From Verrucomicrobiia bacterium (GTDB lineage Bacteria; Verrucomicrobiota; Verrucomicrobiia; Limisphaerales; Pedosphaeraceae): a DNA stretch of 64,000 nucleotides. The notes beneath the pieces were generated by a model. The model was given only the letters and a program-made list of their open reading frames with translations. It did no database searches and was not told the DNA's origin. Where the stretch lies: assembly GCA_036268055.1 (NCBI GenBank), contig DATAUW010000012.1, positions 248,001 to 312,000 of the forward strand, given 5' to 3'. Of the stretch, positions 56,747 through 64,000 are shown piece by piece. Both the position numbers and the translations under genes were made by a program. Each line of letters starts with the position of its first letter. Position 1 is the first letter of the stretch.

Positions 56747-57841
56747 TTACTTTGCCGACAGTACCGCTGCATTACTCAAACTTTTCGCTTTAGAACTCGT
56801 ATCCGTTGCCAAACACCGGTACTGATAACTATTCATGGCCGTAGTTACTGGATTGACCGTGAGCGTGCTCGTGGTTGTTCCAGAATAAGGCGCTCCTTCG
56901 GAAAGATTTTGCCAATTTACTCCATCGGTGGATAGTTCCCACGAATATTGCGTCGCCCCGCCGGTGGCTACCGCCTTAAATTGAGCCGACGCAGGGCCGA
57001 GCGCGACCGTGACGGAAACAGCGGCCGGTTGCGTCGTGAACGACGGCGGAGTGGCCAGAAGATTCGTCAGTAATTGATTCTGTGATGGGTTATTAGTCCG
57101 GTTGGAATTGGCCTTGTTGACGTCGTTTTGTATGAGTTGCAGTCCATAATAAAACGAGCCGTAGGTATTGTAAGTGACGGCATCATTGATTGCCGCTTCC
57201 ACATCGTACTTTGCCAACGGCAGCGCCTGTTTGGGAACGATAAAATTATTATAATAATTCTGCTGGTTGCTGAGAATCGCGCCCGTTAAAGATTCGACTA
57301 GGGCATCCCGATAAGTTTGATTATTGAATAGTTCCCGGCTCGCGATAATGCCCGTTGCCGCAGCAGATAGAGCTTTTGCGGTGGTAGCCGCCGCCAGCGA
57401 GGCGCCTCCGGTGAGCCCCAAAGCCGCTGCACCCAGAAAAATATTCATGTTGTTCTGGGTGGCCTTTAGATCGGCCAAATGCTGCTTCGTTGTCTTATCC
57501 GCAACGCCGATGATCGCGTTTTGCAACGTGTTTCGATATACGATGGCTTTGTTCGGGTCTGAGTCAGACGATGACAATGCTTTGCTGTATAATGAGTCAT
57601 CTCGATTACCTATTACCAGGCCGTTTTTAGGGTCTCTTGCTGCAGCGGGATTATAAGTTCGGGGATTTATCAAATACCCCGCATCGCCATTTTGAATTGA
57701 AAAGTAATGCGGATCTTTCCAACTATCAGCGTATGGCTCTGAACCTATGATTTCGTTAGTCCGATAAACCGACCCGCAGCCAGTCACGAACAAAATAACC
57801 GAACTGAATGCCACCACCCTAATGACCTTTTTCACCCGCAT
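56747..57841 (-). CDS. Lipoprotein with C-terminal Ig-like domain
   Basis: A 364-residue lipoprotein (start ATG 57841). Signal peptide with lipobox VTGC (about residues 18-21). The middle (about 90-260) is helical with a Gly/Ala-rich hydrophobic part (FLGAAALGLTGGASLAAATTAKAL). The last 100 residues form an immunoglobulin-like domain: PSFTTQPAAVSVTVALGPASAQFKAVATGGATQYSWELSTDGVNWQNL..., ending YQYRCLATDTSSKAKSLSNAAVLSAK, as in surface proteins of Verrucomicrobia. Likely an outer-membrane-anchored binding or structural protein. Convergent with the efflux gene. Confidence 0.7.
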   Translation of the reverse strand: MRVKKVIRVVAFSSVILFVTGCGSVYRTNEIIGSEPYADSWKDPHYFSIQNGDAGYLINPRTYNPAAARDPKNGLVIGNRDDSLYSKALSSSDSDPNKAIVYRNTLQNAIIGVADKTTKQHLADLKATQNNMNIFLGAAALGLTGGASLAAATTAKALSAAATGIIASRELFNNQTYRDALVESLTGAILSNQQNYYNNFIVPKQALPLAKYDVEAAINDAVTYNTYGSFYYGLQLIQNDVNKANSNRTNNPSQNQLLTNLLATPPSFTTQPAAVSVTVALGPASAQFKAVATGGATQYSWELSTDGVNWQNLSEGAPYSGTTTSTLTVNPVTTAMNSYQYRCLATDTSSKAKSLSNAAVLSAK

Positions 57842-58143
57842 TATTATCATAAATATCCCCTTTGTTCAGTATGTTTAGTTTATTAGAAAATATCTTTTGT
57901 GATCTTTTTGTATGGCTATACGCGAAGCCCCGCAGGATTTCGCGACAACCATTCCACAAGCTATTCACCAACCTTGTTACATCTTATTTCGATCCCGAAG
58001 ACATCGGTCGCTATATCCTTCGAAAGTAGCCCAAGCCATTGCTTGTTTGGTATTTTTACACCCCGAAGATTTACCCTCCTTTGCTTCTTCGGTTCTTTCC
58101 ATTTGACACCCCTCCATGCCCTTGGTGACAGTCATCCAAACAA
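57842..58143. other. Gene-free upstream region of the ECF sigma gene
   Basis: AT-rich, with T runs near 57890-57910. No tRNA, ORF with coding character or hairpin stands out. It probably carries the divergent promoters of the lipoprotein and the sigma-factor gene. Confidence 0.5.
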
Positions 58144-58905
58144 ATGGCTCGCGGCGAAAAATATTCCCCCGCTAAAACCACCGCCGCCTCCGGTGGCCGC
58201 AATGCCGCTTTCGCCACCACCCATTGGAGCATTGTCCTCGAAGCCAGCCGCGGCGAACTCGTCCAGTCCGCCGCCGCGATGGAAAAACTTTGCCAGCGTT
58301 ATTGGTATCCTATCTATGCCTTCGTGCGACGCCGCGGCTCCGACCGCCAGGAGGCCGAAGACCTTACCCAGGCGTTCTTTGCGCATTTGCTTGAGCGCGA
58401 TACCCTGAAGAAAGTGGATCCCAAGAAGGGCAAATTTCGCACCTTCCTGCTTGCTTCGTTGAGCCATTTTCTCGCCAACGAATGGGACAAACGCCAGACC
58501 TGGAAACGCGGCGGGCGCGCCCAAACCATTTCTCTCCACGAAGCCAATGCCGAGGAAATCTACGGCCGCGAACCCATCGAACCCGCCACGCCCGAAAAAC
58601 TTTTCGACCGGCGCTGGGCCTTGCTCCTCGTCGAAGCCGTCCTCGCGCGCCTCCGCGAAGAGTATGCCAACAAGCCCGAACTTTTCACGCGGCTCGAACC
58701 CGCCCTGACCGGCGAACTTTCCCCCGGTTGGTACGCCGAAGCCGCCGCGTCGCTTGACATGACCGAAGGCGCGTTGCGGGTCGCGCTCCATCGGTTGCGA
58801 CGCCGTTTTGGCGAATTGTTGCGCCGCGAAATCGGCCAAACCGTCGCCACCGAAACCGACATTGACGACGAAATCCGCCAGTTATTTTCCGCCATGACCA
58901 GTTGA
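58144..58905 (+). CDS. ECF sigma factor, kinase-associated type
   Basis: A 253-residue sigma-70-like factor. Region 2: MEKLCQRYWYPIYAFVRRRGSDRQEAEDLTQAFFAHLLERDTLKKVDPKKGKFRTFLLASLSHFLANEWDK is the core-binding/-10 recognition module, in the ECF form with RTFL. The C-terminal part, PELFTRLEPALTGELSPGWYAEAAASLDMTEGALRVALHRLRRRFGELLR, is region 4. It has an unusually long linker. It is followed directly by a Ser/Thr kinase, the arrangement known in Planctomycetes and Verrucomicrobia where the kinase may control the sigma factor by phosphorylation. Confidence 0.85.
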   Translation: MARGEKYSPAKTTAASGGRNAAFATTHWSIVLEASRGELVQSAAAMEKLCQRYWYPIYAFVRRRGSDRQEAEDLTQAFFAHLLERDTLKKVDPKKGKFRTFLLASLSHFLANEWDKRQTWKRGGRAQTISLHEANAEEIYGREPIEPATPEKLFDRRWALLLVEAVLARLREEYANKPELFTRLEPALTGELSPGWYAEAAASLDMTEGALRVALHRLRRRFGELLRREIGQTVATETDIDDEIRQLFSAMTS

Positions 58906-58910
58906 CGGCC

Positions 58911-60842
58911 ATGCAAAAGAAATGCTCGAGTTGCGGAGCCGATTTGCCGCCCGACGCTCCCGGCGGCCATTGCGTTTCCTGTCTGCTGCAACTCGGCCTC
59001 GCCGCCGCTGAATCGGACGCCGCCGAATCGCTGTCTTTAAAAATCGGCGAACGCATTGGCCGTTACAAACTTCTCGAACAACTCGGCGAAGGCGGTTGCG
59101 GCATCGTTTTCCTTGCCGAACAGGAGGAACCCGTGCGACGCCACGTCGCGCTCAAGATCATCAAGCTCGGCATGGACACGCAGCAGGTCATCGCGCGCTT
59201 TGAAGCCGAGCGCCAGGTGCTCGCGCTTCTCGACCACCCGAACATCGCGAAAGTCCTCGACGCCGGCGCGACCGAAACCGGCCGTCCGTTTTTCGTGATG
59301 GAACTCGTTCGCGGCGTGAGGATCACCGAATATTGCGACCGCCAAAAACTGGCCACGCGCGAGCGCCTTGAATTATTCGTCCAGGTTTGCCACGCCGTTC
59401 AACACGCGCATCAAAAGGGCATCGTCCACCGCGACCTCAAGCCGTCGAACATTCTCGTCGCCGAAAGCGAAGGCGCACCCGTCCCCAAGATCATAGATTT
59501 CGGCATCGCCAAATCCACCGAGCAACGCCTCGCGGGTCAGACTTTTTTCACCGCCTTCCAGCAATTCATCGGCACGCCCGCCTACATGAGCCCCGAGCAA
59601 GCCGGCCTGATGGATATTGATACCCGTAGCGATATTTATTCGCTCGGCGTCCTGCTCTATGAACTGCTGACCGGTCTCGCGCCGTTCGATGCCGCCACGC
59701 TTCATCAATGCGCGCTCGAAGAAATGCTCCGTTTCATCCGCGAAACCGAACCGCCGCGCCCTTCCACACGCGTCACGAGTCTCAGCGCGCCCGAACTCAA
59801 CACCGTCGCCAACTGCCGCCGCATTGAACCCGGCCGCCTCCCGCGCCTGTTGCAAGGCGACCTCGATTTGATCGTGATGAAGTGTCTCGAGAAAGATCGC
59901 GACCGCCGTTACGAAACCGTCTCCGGCCTCGGTGCGGATTTGCTGCATCATCTCAATGATGAACCCGTCACCGCGCGCGCGCCCGGTAATGCCTATCGTT
60001 TCCAAAAATGGGCGCAACGCCATCGCACCGCGTTCATCGCGGGCAGCGCCATTTTGCTTTCACTCCTCATCGGCTTTGGCGTTTCCACGTTTTACTTTTT
60101 CAAGGAACGCGAAGCCCGCCATCGCGCCGTCGCCGCGGAAGCGGTGGAACACGACCTCCGCGTGGAAGCTGAAAAACTTCGCGCCGCCGCGCTCGCCGAA
60201 GCCGCCAAGAGCCGCGAAGTGGCGCAATTTTTGGAAACGATGTTGCATGGCGTCGCACCGTCCGTAGCACACGGGCAGGATACGACGATGCTCCGCGAAA
60301 TCCTTTCGCAAACGACCAACCGCATCGCGCGCGATTTGAAAAGCGAACCCGACGTCGAAGCCGAAGTTCGTTATGTCTTGGCCGAAGCCTACCGCGACCT
60401 TCATGATTACCCGGCGATGGCTGCGATGGACCGCCGCGCCCTCGAACTACTCCGCCCGCAACCCGGCATTGAAAGCCGTGAAATTGCCCGCGCCCTCGCC
60501 CAACTCGCCAGCGCGCAACTGCATCTCCGCGATTTCCCTGCTGCCGAAGCCACCGCCCGCGAAGCCCTCGCCCTGCAAAGAAAACTTCTCGGCAGCCAAA
60601 ACCCCGCCGTCGCCGCCACCTTGGGAACCCTCGCCTTCACCCTCGCCAATCAACACCGCTTCTCCGAAGCCGAAACCGCCGACCGCGAAGCCTTGGCCAT
60701 CACCCGCAAGCTCCCAAATATTTCCCCCATCGAACTTGCCGCTCGCATCGAAAACCTCGCCAACGACATCGCCGCCCAAAACCGCGACCCCGAAGCTGCC
60801 CAGCTTTTTAAAGAATCTCAAAACTTAAAAGCCAATCCATAA
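58911..60842 (+). CDS. Membrane-bound Ser/Thr protein kinase with zinc-ribbon start and TPR tail
   Basis: A 643-residue kinase. N-terminal zinc ribbon KCSSCGADLPPDAPGGHCVSCLL (residues 4-27), a Hanks-type kinase domain (about 45-350) with glycine loop LGEGGCG (58-64), catalytic Lys82 (VALKII), HRDLKPSN (173-180) and DFG (196-198), all intact, so it should be active. A transmembrane helix (375-397), a helical hinge and TPR-like repeats (LAEAYRDLHDYPAMAAMDRRALELL, LAFTLANQHRFSEAETADREAL) follow. It overlaps the sigma-gene frame by a few bases upstream of ATG 58911, so they are coupled. It may phosphorylate the sigma factor. Confidence 0.88.
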   Translation: MQKKCSSCGADLPPDAPGGHCVSCLLQLGLAAAESDAAESLSLKIGERIGRYKLLEQLGEGGCGIVFLAEQEEPVRRHVALKIIKLGMDTQQVIARFEAERQVLALLDHPNIAKVLDAGATETGRPFFVMELVRGVRITEYCDRQKLATRERLELFVQVCHAVQHAHQKGIVHRDLKPSNILVAESEGAPVPKIIDFGIAKSTEQRLAGQTFFTAFQQFIGTPAYMSPEQAGLMDIDTRSDIYSLGVLLYELLTGLAPFDAATLHQCALEEMLRFIRETEPPRPSTRVTSLSAPELNTVANCRRIEPGRLPRLLQGDLDLIVMKCLEKDRDRRYETVSGLGADLLHHLNDEPVTARAPGNAYRFQKWAQRHRTAFIAGSAILLSLLIGFGVSTFYFFKEREARHRAVAAEAVEHDLRVEAEKLRAAALAEAAKSREVAQFLETMLHGVAPSVAHGQDTTMLREILSQTTNRIARDLKSEPDVEAEVRYVLAEAYRDLHDYPAMAAMDRRALELLRPQPGIESREIARALAQLASAQLHLRDFPAAEATAREALALQRKLLGSQNPAVAATLGTLAFTLANQHRFSEAETADREALAITRKLPNISPIELAARIENLANDIAAQNRDPEAAQLFKESQNLKANP

Positions 60843-60891
60843 CCGTTACGACATTCTACCGCGCGTAAATCGCAAATCGTAAATCGTAAAT

Positions 60892-61410
60892 TCACTTTCC
60901 CACCTTCTCCGCCGCCAGCCTCGACGCATCCGCGACCAAACCCAGATGCTTCAAAAATTCCTCCTGCTTTTCCGTTGGCAACACCGACAAAATCTCCATC
61001 TGCAATGTCAACGCAATCTCGCGCACTTCGTCATACTTCCTGCGCCCCAATGGCTTGAGACTAATGCGGTAAGCGCGACGATCGCGCTCATGCGCTTTGC
61101 GTTCCACGAGGCCCACCTTATCCATGCGTTCCAATAATGAAGCGATGGTATTGGGATCGCTGCTCATCATGTCCGTGAGTTCGCGCTGCGTCATGCCCTT
61201 GGCATCGCCTTCGAGCAAGGTACGCATGACTGTGAATTGGTCCGGCGTAATGCCCGTATGATGAATGCGCCGGCGAAATGTCTGGTTGAGGTTGAACCAG
61301 CAGCGCCGTAACAACGATGGCAGCCGCCGGCGGCCCGGATCGTCCGCCGGCAAATTCTCCGTCGCCGCCCGACTTCCCACTTTGCCCCTCGCTGGATTTT
61401 CGGATGCCAT
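60892..61410 (-). CDS. MarR-family transcriptional regulator
   Basis: A 172-residue winged-helix regulator. MTQRELTDMMSSDPNTIASLLERMDKVGLVERKAHERDRRAYRISLKPLGRRKYDEV is the MarR DNA-binding wing. The first 30 residues are a basic, Arg-rich extension. MarR proteins usually respond to phenolics or oxidative stress. A palindrome TTAC-GT-GTAA (61415-61424) sits right in front of the start codon and is a likely autoregulatory site. Divergent from the propeller gene, so the latter may be its target. Confidence 0.87.
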   Translation of the reverse strand: MASENPARGKVGSRAATENLPADDPGRRRLPSLLRRCWFNLNQTFRRRIHHTGITPDQFTVMRTLLEGDAKGMTQRELTDMMSSDPNTIASLLERMDKVGLVERKAHERDRRAYRISLKPLGRRKYDEVREIALTLQMEILSVLPTEKQEEFLKHLGLVADASRLAAEKVGK

Positions 61411-61414
61411 AGTA

Positions 61415-61424
61415 TTACGTGTAA
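61415..61424. promoter_or_regulatory. Palindrome TTACGTGTAA before the MarR gene
   Basis: TTAC-GT-GTAA in an AT-rich setting (AGTATTAC...GTAAGTATTA), 4 bases upstream of the MarR start codon at 61410, in the shared divergent spacer. Position fits a regulator binding site. Confidence 0.45.
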
Positions 61425-61544
61425 GTATTATTAAGTTGCGTTGCTCACTCAGATGTAGAATACTGCCGCGAATCTTGGAAGCAAATTAGGCGGCGGCCCG
61501 CCTGTCGTTGCCAGCCGCCCGTCCGTTTAAATGTCAAATTGGCT

Positions 61545-63872
61545 ATGAAAATGACTATTCGCTTTTCTGCCCGCCTGCTCGGCTTCGCGCTTTCCACCGT
61601 CATCCCGCTTGCCGCCGCCCACGCCGCACCCGTCAAAGGCTGGCTGAATTGGCGCGGCCCCCAGCAAAATGGCACGTCGCTCGAAACCGGTTTGCCCGAC
61701 ACCGTTGATCCCCAGCACCCGCTTTGGGTCGCCGACCTGCCCGGCCAATCCACCCCCGTCATTGCCAATGGCCGTCTTTATATCATGGGCTATCTCGGCG
61801 ATGGCGAAAATCTTCAGGAAGGTGTCCTCGCCTACGATGCCGAGACCGGCAAGGAACTTTGGCGCCAGCTTTTTAATGATTTCCTGAGCGATACTATTTA
61901 TCTCCGTTACGGCACTTCCAGCCCCGCCGTGGATCCTGAAACCGGCAATGTCTTCATGCAAGGCACGCAAGGCATCCTCGCCGCCTTCACGCCCGACGGC
62001 AAAATGCTTTGGCAACATTCCCTCATGGAAGAGTATGGTCGCCTGACTTTCCCCAACAGCCGCACCGCCTCGCCCGTGATTGAAGGCGACCTCGTCATCA
62101 CCCGCGGCATCACCGCCAACTGGGGCGGCAACGGCCCCGGCGCGGATCGTTTTTACGCTTTTGACAAAAAAACCGGCGAATTAGTTTGGGCCTCGACTCC
62201 CGGCGCGCAACCCAAGGACAATTCTTTCTCCCACCCCGTCATCGGCACGCTCGACGGCAAGCGCGTCCTCTACTCCGCCACGGGCGATGGCGCGGCCATC
62301 TGCCTCAATGTCCTTACCGGCGAACCGATTTGGCGCGTGCCGCTGACCAAGGCGGGCATCAACTCCGCCGTGCTCGTCCACAATAACGACAAAGTCATCT
62401 GCATTTACGGCACGCCTTACGAACCCGGCCAGTTGGTCGCGCTGAAGATTCCCCATGTCTCGCCCCCAAATGCCGCCGCCGCCCCCGTGGTCGTGGAACG
62501 CAAGGCATCGCAAATTTGGGCCGATGACATTTCCACCTCCACCAGTTCGCCCATCCTCGTCGGCGACCGCGTCTACGTCGTCAGTGAAAAAGGCGACCTC
62601 TACTGCGTGAACGCCAACGACGGCACGATTCTTTGGAAACTCAAAATCGGCATCGAAGAGCGTAATTCCTGCCCCATCTTCGCCGACGGCAAAATCTACG
62701 TCCCCATGCTCGACGACCCCGCCGCGAAGGTCGAAGGCTCCGGTGAGTCCGGCACCAAGGGCGCGCTCTACATCATCAAGCCCACTGACCAGCAAGGCGA
62801 AATCCTCGCGCACGTCTCGCTCGATGGCCGCTGCTTCGGCACGCCCACGCCTTACAACGGCAAGGTATATATCCAAACCACCCGCCATGTTTATTGCTTC
62901 GGCAAACCCGGCAATAATCCCGGCCTCGCGCCCGAACCCGCCGCCGAACCCGCGCCCACCGTCGGCCCCGCCACGCAATTACAGATCATCCCCGCCGAAG
63001 TCCTCATGCGCCCCGGCCAAACCGAGCCTTTCCGCGTGCGTTCACTTGATGCCCATGGTTACACCGTCGAGGAATTCAAAGACCTCTCGAACGTGAAATT
63101 TGCTTCCTTCATTCCGCCCACAGCGAAAGTCAAATCCACGATGAAAGCCAGCTTCAACGCCCAGGGCCAGCTCGTCGCCACCGCCGAGGAAGCTCCTTCC
63201 GCCGGCGCTTTTCAAGCTTCCGTTGGCAATCTCAAAGGTTATATGCGCGGTCGCATCCTGCCTTACCTGCCGATCAAACAAAATTTTGAGTGGGCCACCA
63301 ATCTCAGTGAAACCAATCTCGCCGACGGCGGCGCGATGTTTGCCTATCCGCCGTTGCCGTGGATTGGCGCGCGTTTGAAATTTGAGGTTCGCGATCTCGA
63401 CGGCAATAAAGTCCTCGCCAAGACCCTCGACAATCCTTTCTTCCAGCGCGCCACCGTTTTCATCGGCGAGCCGTCCACGAAAAATTACACGATGGAAGCC
63501 GACATCATGAGCGAAGGCAACAAGCGCGTTATGTCCGAGATTGGCTTGGTCAACCAGCGCTATTACATCGTTCTGAAAAGCAACGACCACAAACTCGAAG
63601 TGAATTCAACCCAGGAATTGTTCCGCCACGACACTGATTTCACTCCCGTCGCCAATACCTGGTATCATCTCAAGACTCGCGTGGATGTCGCCGCCGACGG
63701 CTCCGGCGTGGTGCGCGCCAAGATTTGGAAAAAAGCCGACCCCGAACCCGGCGCATGGACCATCGAAGTCCCGCACCAACATGCCAACGAATGCGGTTCG
63801 CCCGGCTTCTTCGCTTTTGCCCCGCAGAAACGTGTCTATATTGACAACATCACCGTCACGCCAAATAACTGA
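61545..63872 (+). CDS. PQQ-like beta-propeller protein with concanavalin-like tail
   Basis: A 775-residue exported protein from ATG 61545 (TTG 61539 adds two residues). Signal peptide MKMTIRFSARLLGFAL...AHA. Residues about 30-440 hold WD40/PQQ-like blades (LNWRGPQQNGTSLETGLP, AYDAETGKELWRQL, AFTPDGKMLWQHSL, AFDKKTGELVWAST, CVNANDGTILWKLKI) as in outer-membrane assembly or dehydrogenase-like propellers; no PQQ-binding Glu/Asn pair is assured. A Pro-rich linker (EPAAEPAP) leads to a beta-sandwich region of the 3-keto-disaccharide-hydrolase/LamG kind (about 580-775). Likely a periplasmic or outer-surface binding protein. Confidence 0.8.
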   Translation: MKMTIRFSARLLGFALSTVIPLAAAHAAPVKGWLNWRGPQQNGTSLETGLPDTVDPQHPLWVADLPGQSTPVIANGRLYIMGYLGDGENLQEGVLAYDAETGKELWRQLFNDFLSDTIYLRYGTSSPAVDPETGNVFMQGTQGILAAFTPDGKMLWQHSLMEEYGRLTFPNSRTASPVIEGDLVITRGITANWGGNGPGADRFYAFDKKTGELVWASTPGAQPKDNSFSHPVIGTLDGKRVLYSATGDGAAICLNVLTGEPIWRVPLTKAGINSAVLVHNNDKVICIYGTPYEPGQLVALKIPHVSPPNAAAAPVVVERKASQIWADDISTSTSSPILVGDRVYVVSEKGDLYCVNANDGTILWKLKIGIEERNSCPIFADGKIYVPMLDDPAAKVEGSGESGTKGALYIIKPTDQQGEILAHVSLDGRCFGTPTPYNGKVYIQTTRHVYCFGKPGNNPGLAPEPAAEPAPTVGPATQLQIIPAEVLMRPGQTEPFRVRSLDAHGYTVEEFKDLSNVKFASFIPPTAKVKSTMKASFNAQGQLVATAEEAPSAGAFQASVGNLKGYMRGRILPYLPIKQNFEWATNLSETNLADGGAMFAYPPLPWIGARLKFEVRDLDGNKVLAKTLDNPFFQRATVFIGEPSTKNYTMEADIMSEGNKRVMSEIGLVNQRYYIVLKSNDHKLEVNSTQELFRHDTDFTPVANTWYHLKTRVDVAADGSGVVRAKIWKKADPEPGAWTIEVPHQHANECGSPGFFAFAPQKRVYIDNITVTPNN

Positions 63873-63907
63873 TTTTGGCGGCATCGGCTCACAACTTTGA
63901 TCAAAAA

Positions 63908-64000
63908 ATGAAAACAGTTAATCCAAAAAAAATTTCAACCACTGCGCTAGCCGGTGCTGTGGCATTTGGTTGTGTATTTTTTACCAGTTGTTCAAAGAAG
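63908..64000 (+). CDS. Start of a lipoprotein (partial)
   Basis: ATG 63908 opens a frame of 31 codons that runs off the window. It reads MKTVNPKKISTTALAGAVAF then GCVFFTSCSKK, a lipoprotein signal peptide with lipobox FTSC. It follows the propeller gene by 35 bases and is probably co-transcribed. The mature part is not visible. Confidence 0.6.
   Translation, partial: MKTVNPKKISTTALAGAVAFGCVFFTSCSKK

Noticed and set aside
1-64000. CRISPR array or cas genes
   Set aside because: No run of regularly spaced direct repeats with unique spacers, and no cas-like motifs, were seen.

Overview
The window reads as a chromosomal segment of a Gram-negative, respiring, soil- or freshwater-type Verrucomicrobiota bacterium, most like the Pedosphaera/Limisphaerales branch. 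That placement is an inference. It rests on an ECF sigma factor paired with a Ser/Thr kinase, a Tat-exported Gfo/Idh oxidoreductase, a PQQ-like beta-propeller protein with a concanavalin-like tail, a PEP-CTERM-like (PDGGST) sorting tail, a complete-looking complex I operon, outer-membrane porins, high GC, and many short palindromic intergenic repeats. No rRNA, CRISPR array, prophage or complete insertion sequence was seen.

Layout. Positions 1-2800 hold small envelope genes: a beta-barrel protein, an EamA half-transporter and DedA. Positions 2950-3280 hold a decayed DUF433/DUF5615 toxin-antitoxin pair. Positions 3284-5992 (minus) are the classic rpmH-rnpA-yidD-yidC cluster with its terminator. 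Positions 6280-7640 are an AT-rich island with an ImmA/IrrE-like metallopeptidase. Positions 7644-12400 (minus) carry a DUF4097 protein, an FAD monooxygenase-like enzyme, threonine dehydratase with a possible attenuator leader, and an SDR. Positions 12600-14250 mix palindromic repeats, a TacAT-like toxin-antitoxin system and a MITE-like hairpin element. Positions 14340-20560 are accessory: a sorting-tail protein, a VOC protein, a divergent restriction-modification pair (Dam-type methylase and NotI-family endonuclease), decayed gene remnants and an Rrf2 regulator. Positions 20822-25318 hold a phosphate-type porin and a large ABC-2 permease/RCC1 fusion.

Positions 25517-40950 are the complex I operon nuoBCD-(VOC)-E-F-(two TA modules)-G-H-I-J-K-L-M-N. 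nuoA is not present, and an antisense tRNA-Gln lies between nuoE and nuoF. The second TA module is flanked by a 25-bp duplication of the nuoG start, so its antitoxin appears to have captured the nuoG translation start. Positions 41006-47469 carry an HGSNAT-like acyltransferase, a redoxin, xylulokinase, a cupin/HAD/nucleotidyltransferase sugar cluster and two small membrane proteins. Positions 47545-56676 carry a lipid-A-synthase N-domain/zinc-ribbon fusion, a TlpA thioredoxin, a 4Fe-4S protein, a long phosphohexomutase, a Gfo/Idh oxidoreductase, a zinc-ribbon protein and an Fsr-type efflux pump behind a structured leader. The end holds a lipoprotein, the ECF sigma/kinase pair, a MarR regulator, the beta-propeller protein and the start of a lipoprotein.

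The strongest candidates for new biology are the TA modules embedded in the complex I operon, the NotI-like restriction system paired with an adenine methylase, the structured leaders before the efflux pump and threonine dehydratase, and the dispersed palindromic repeat families. All family assignments come from motif reading; no database search was run.
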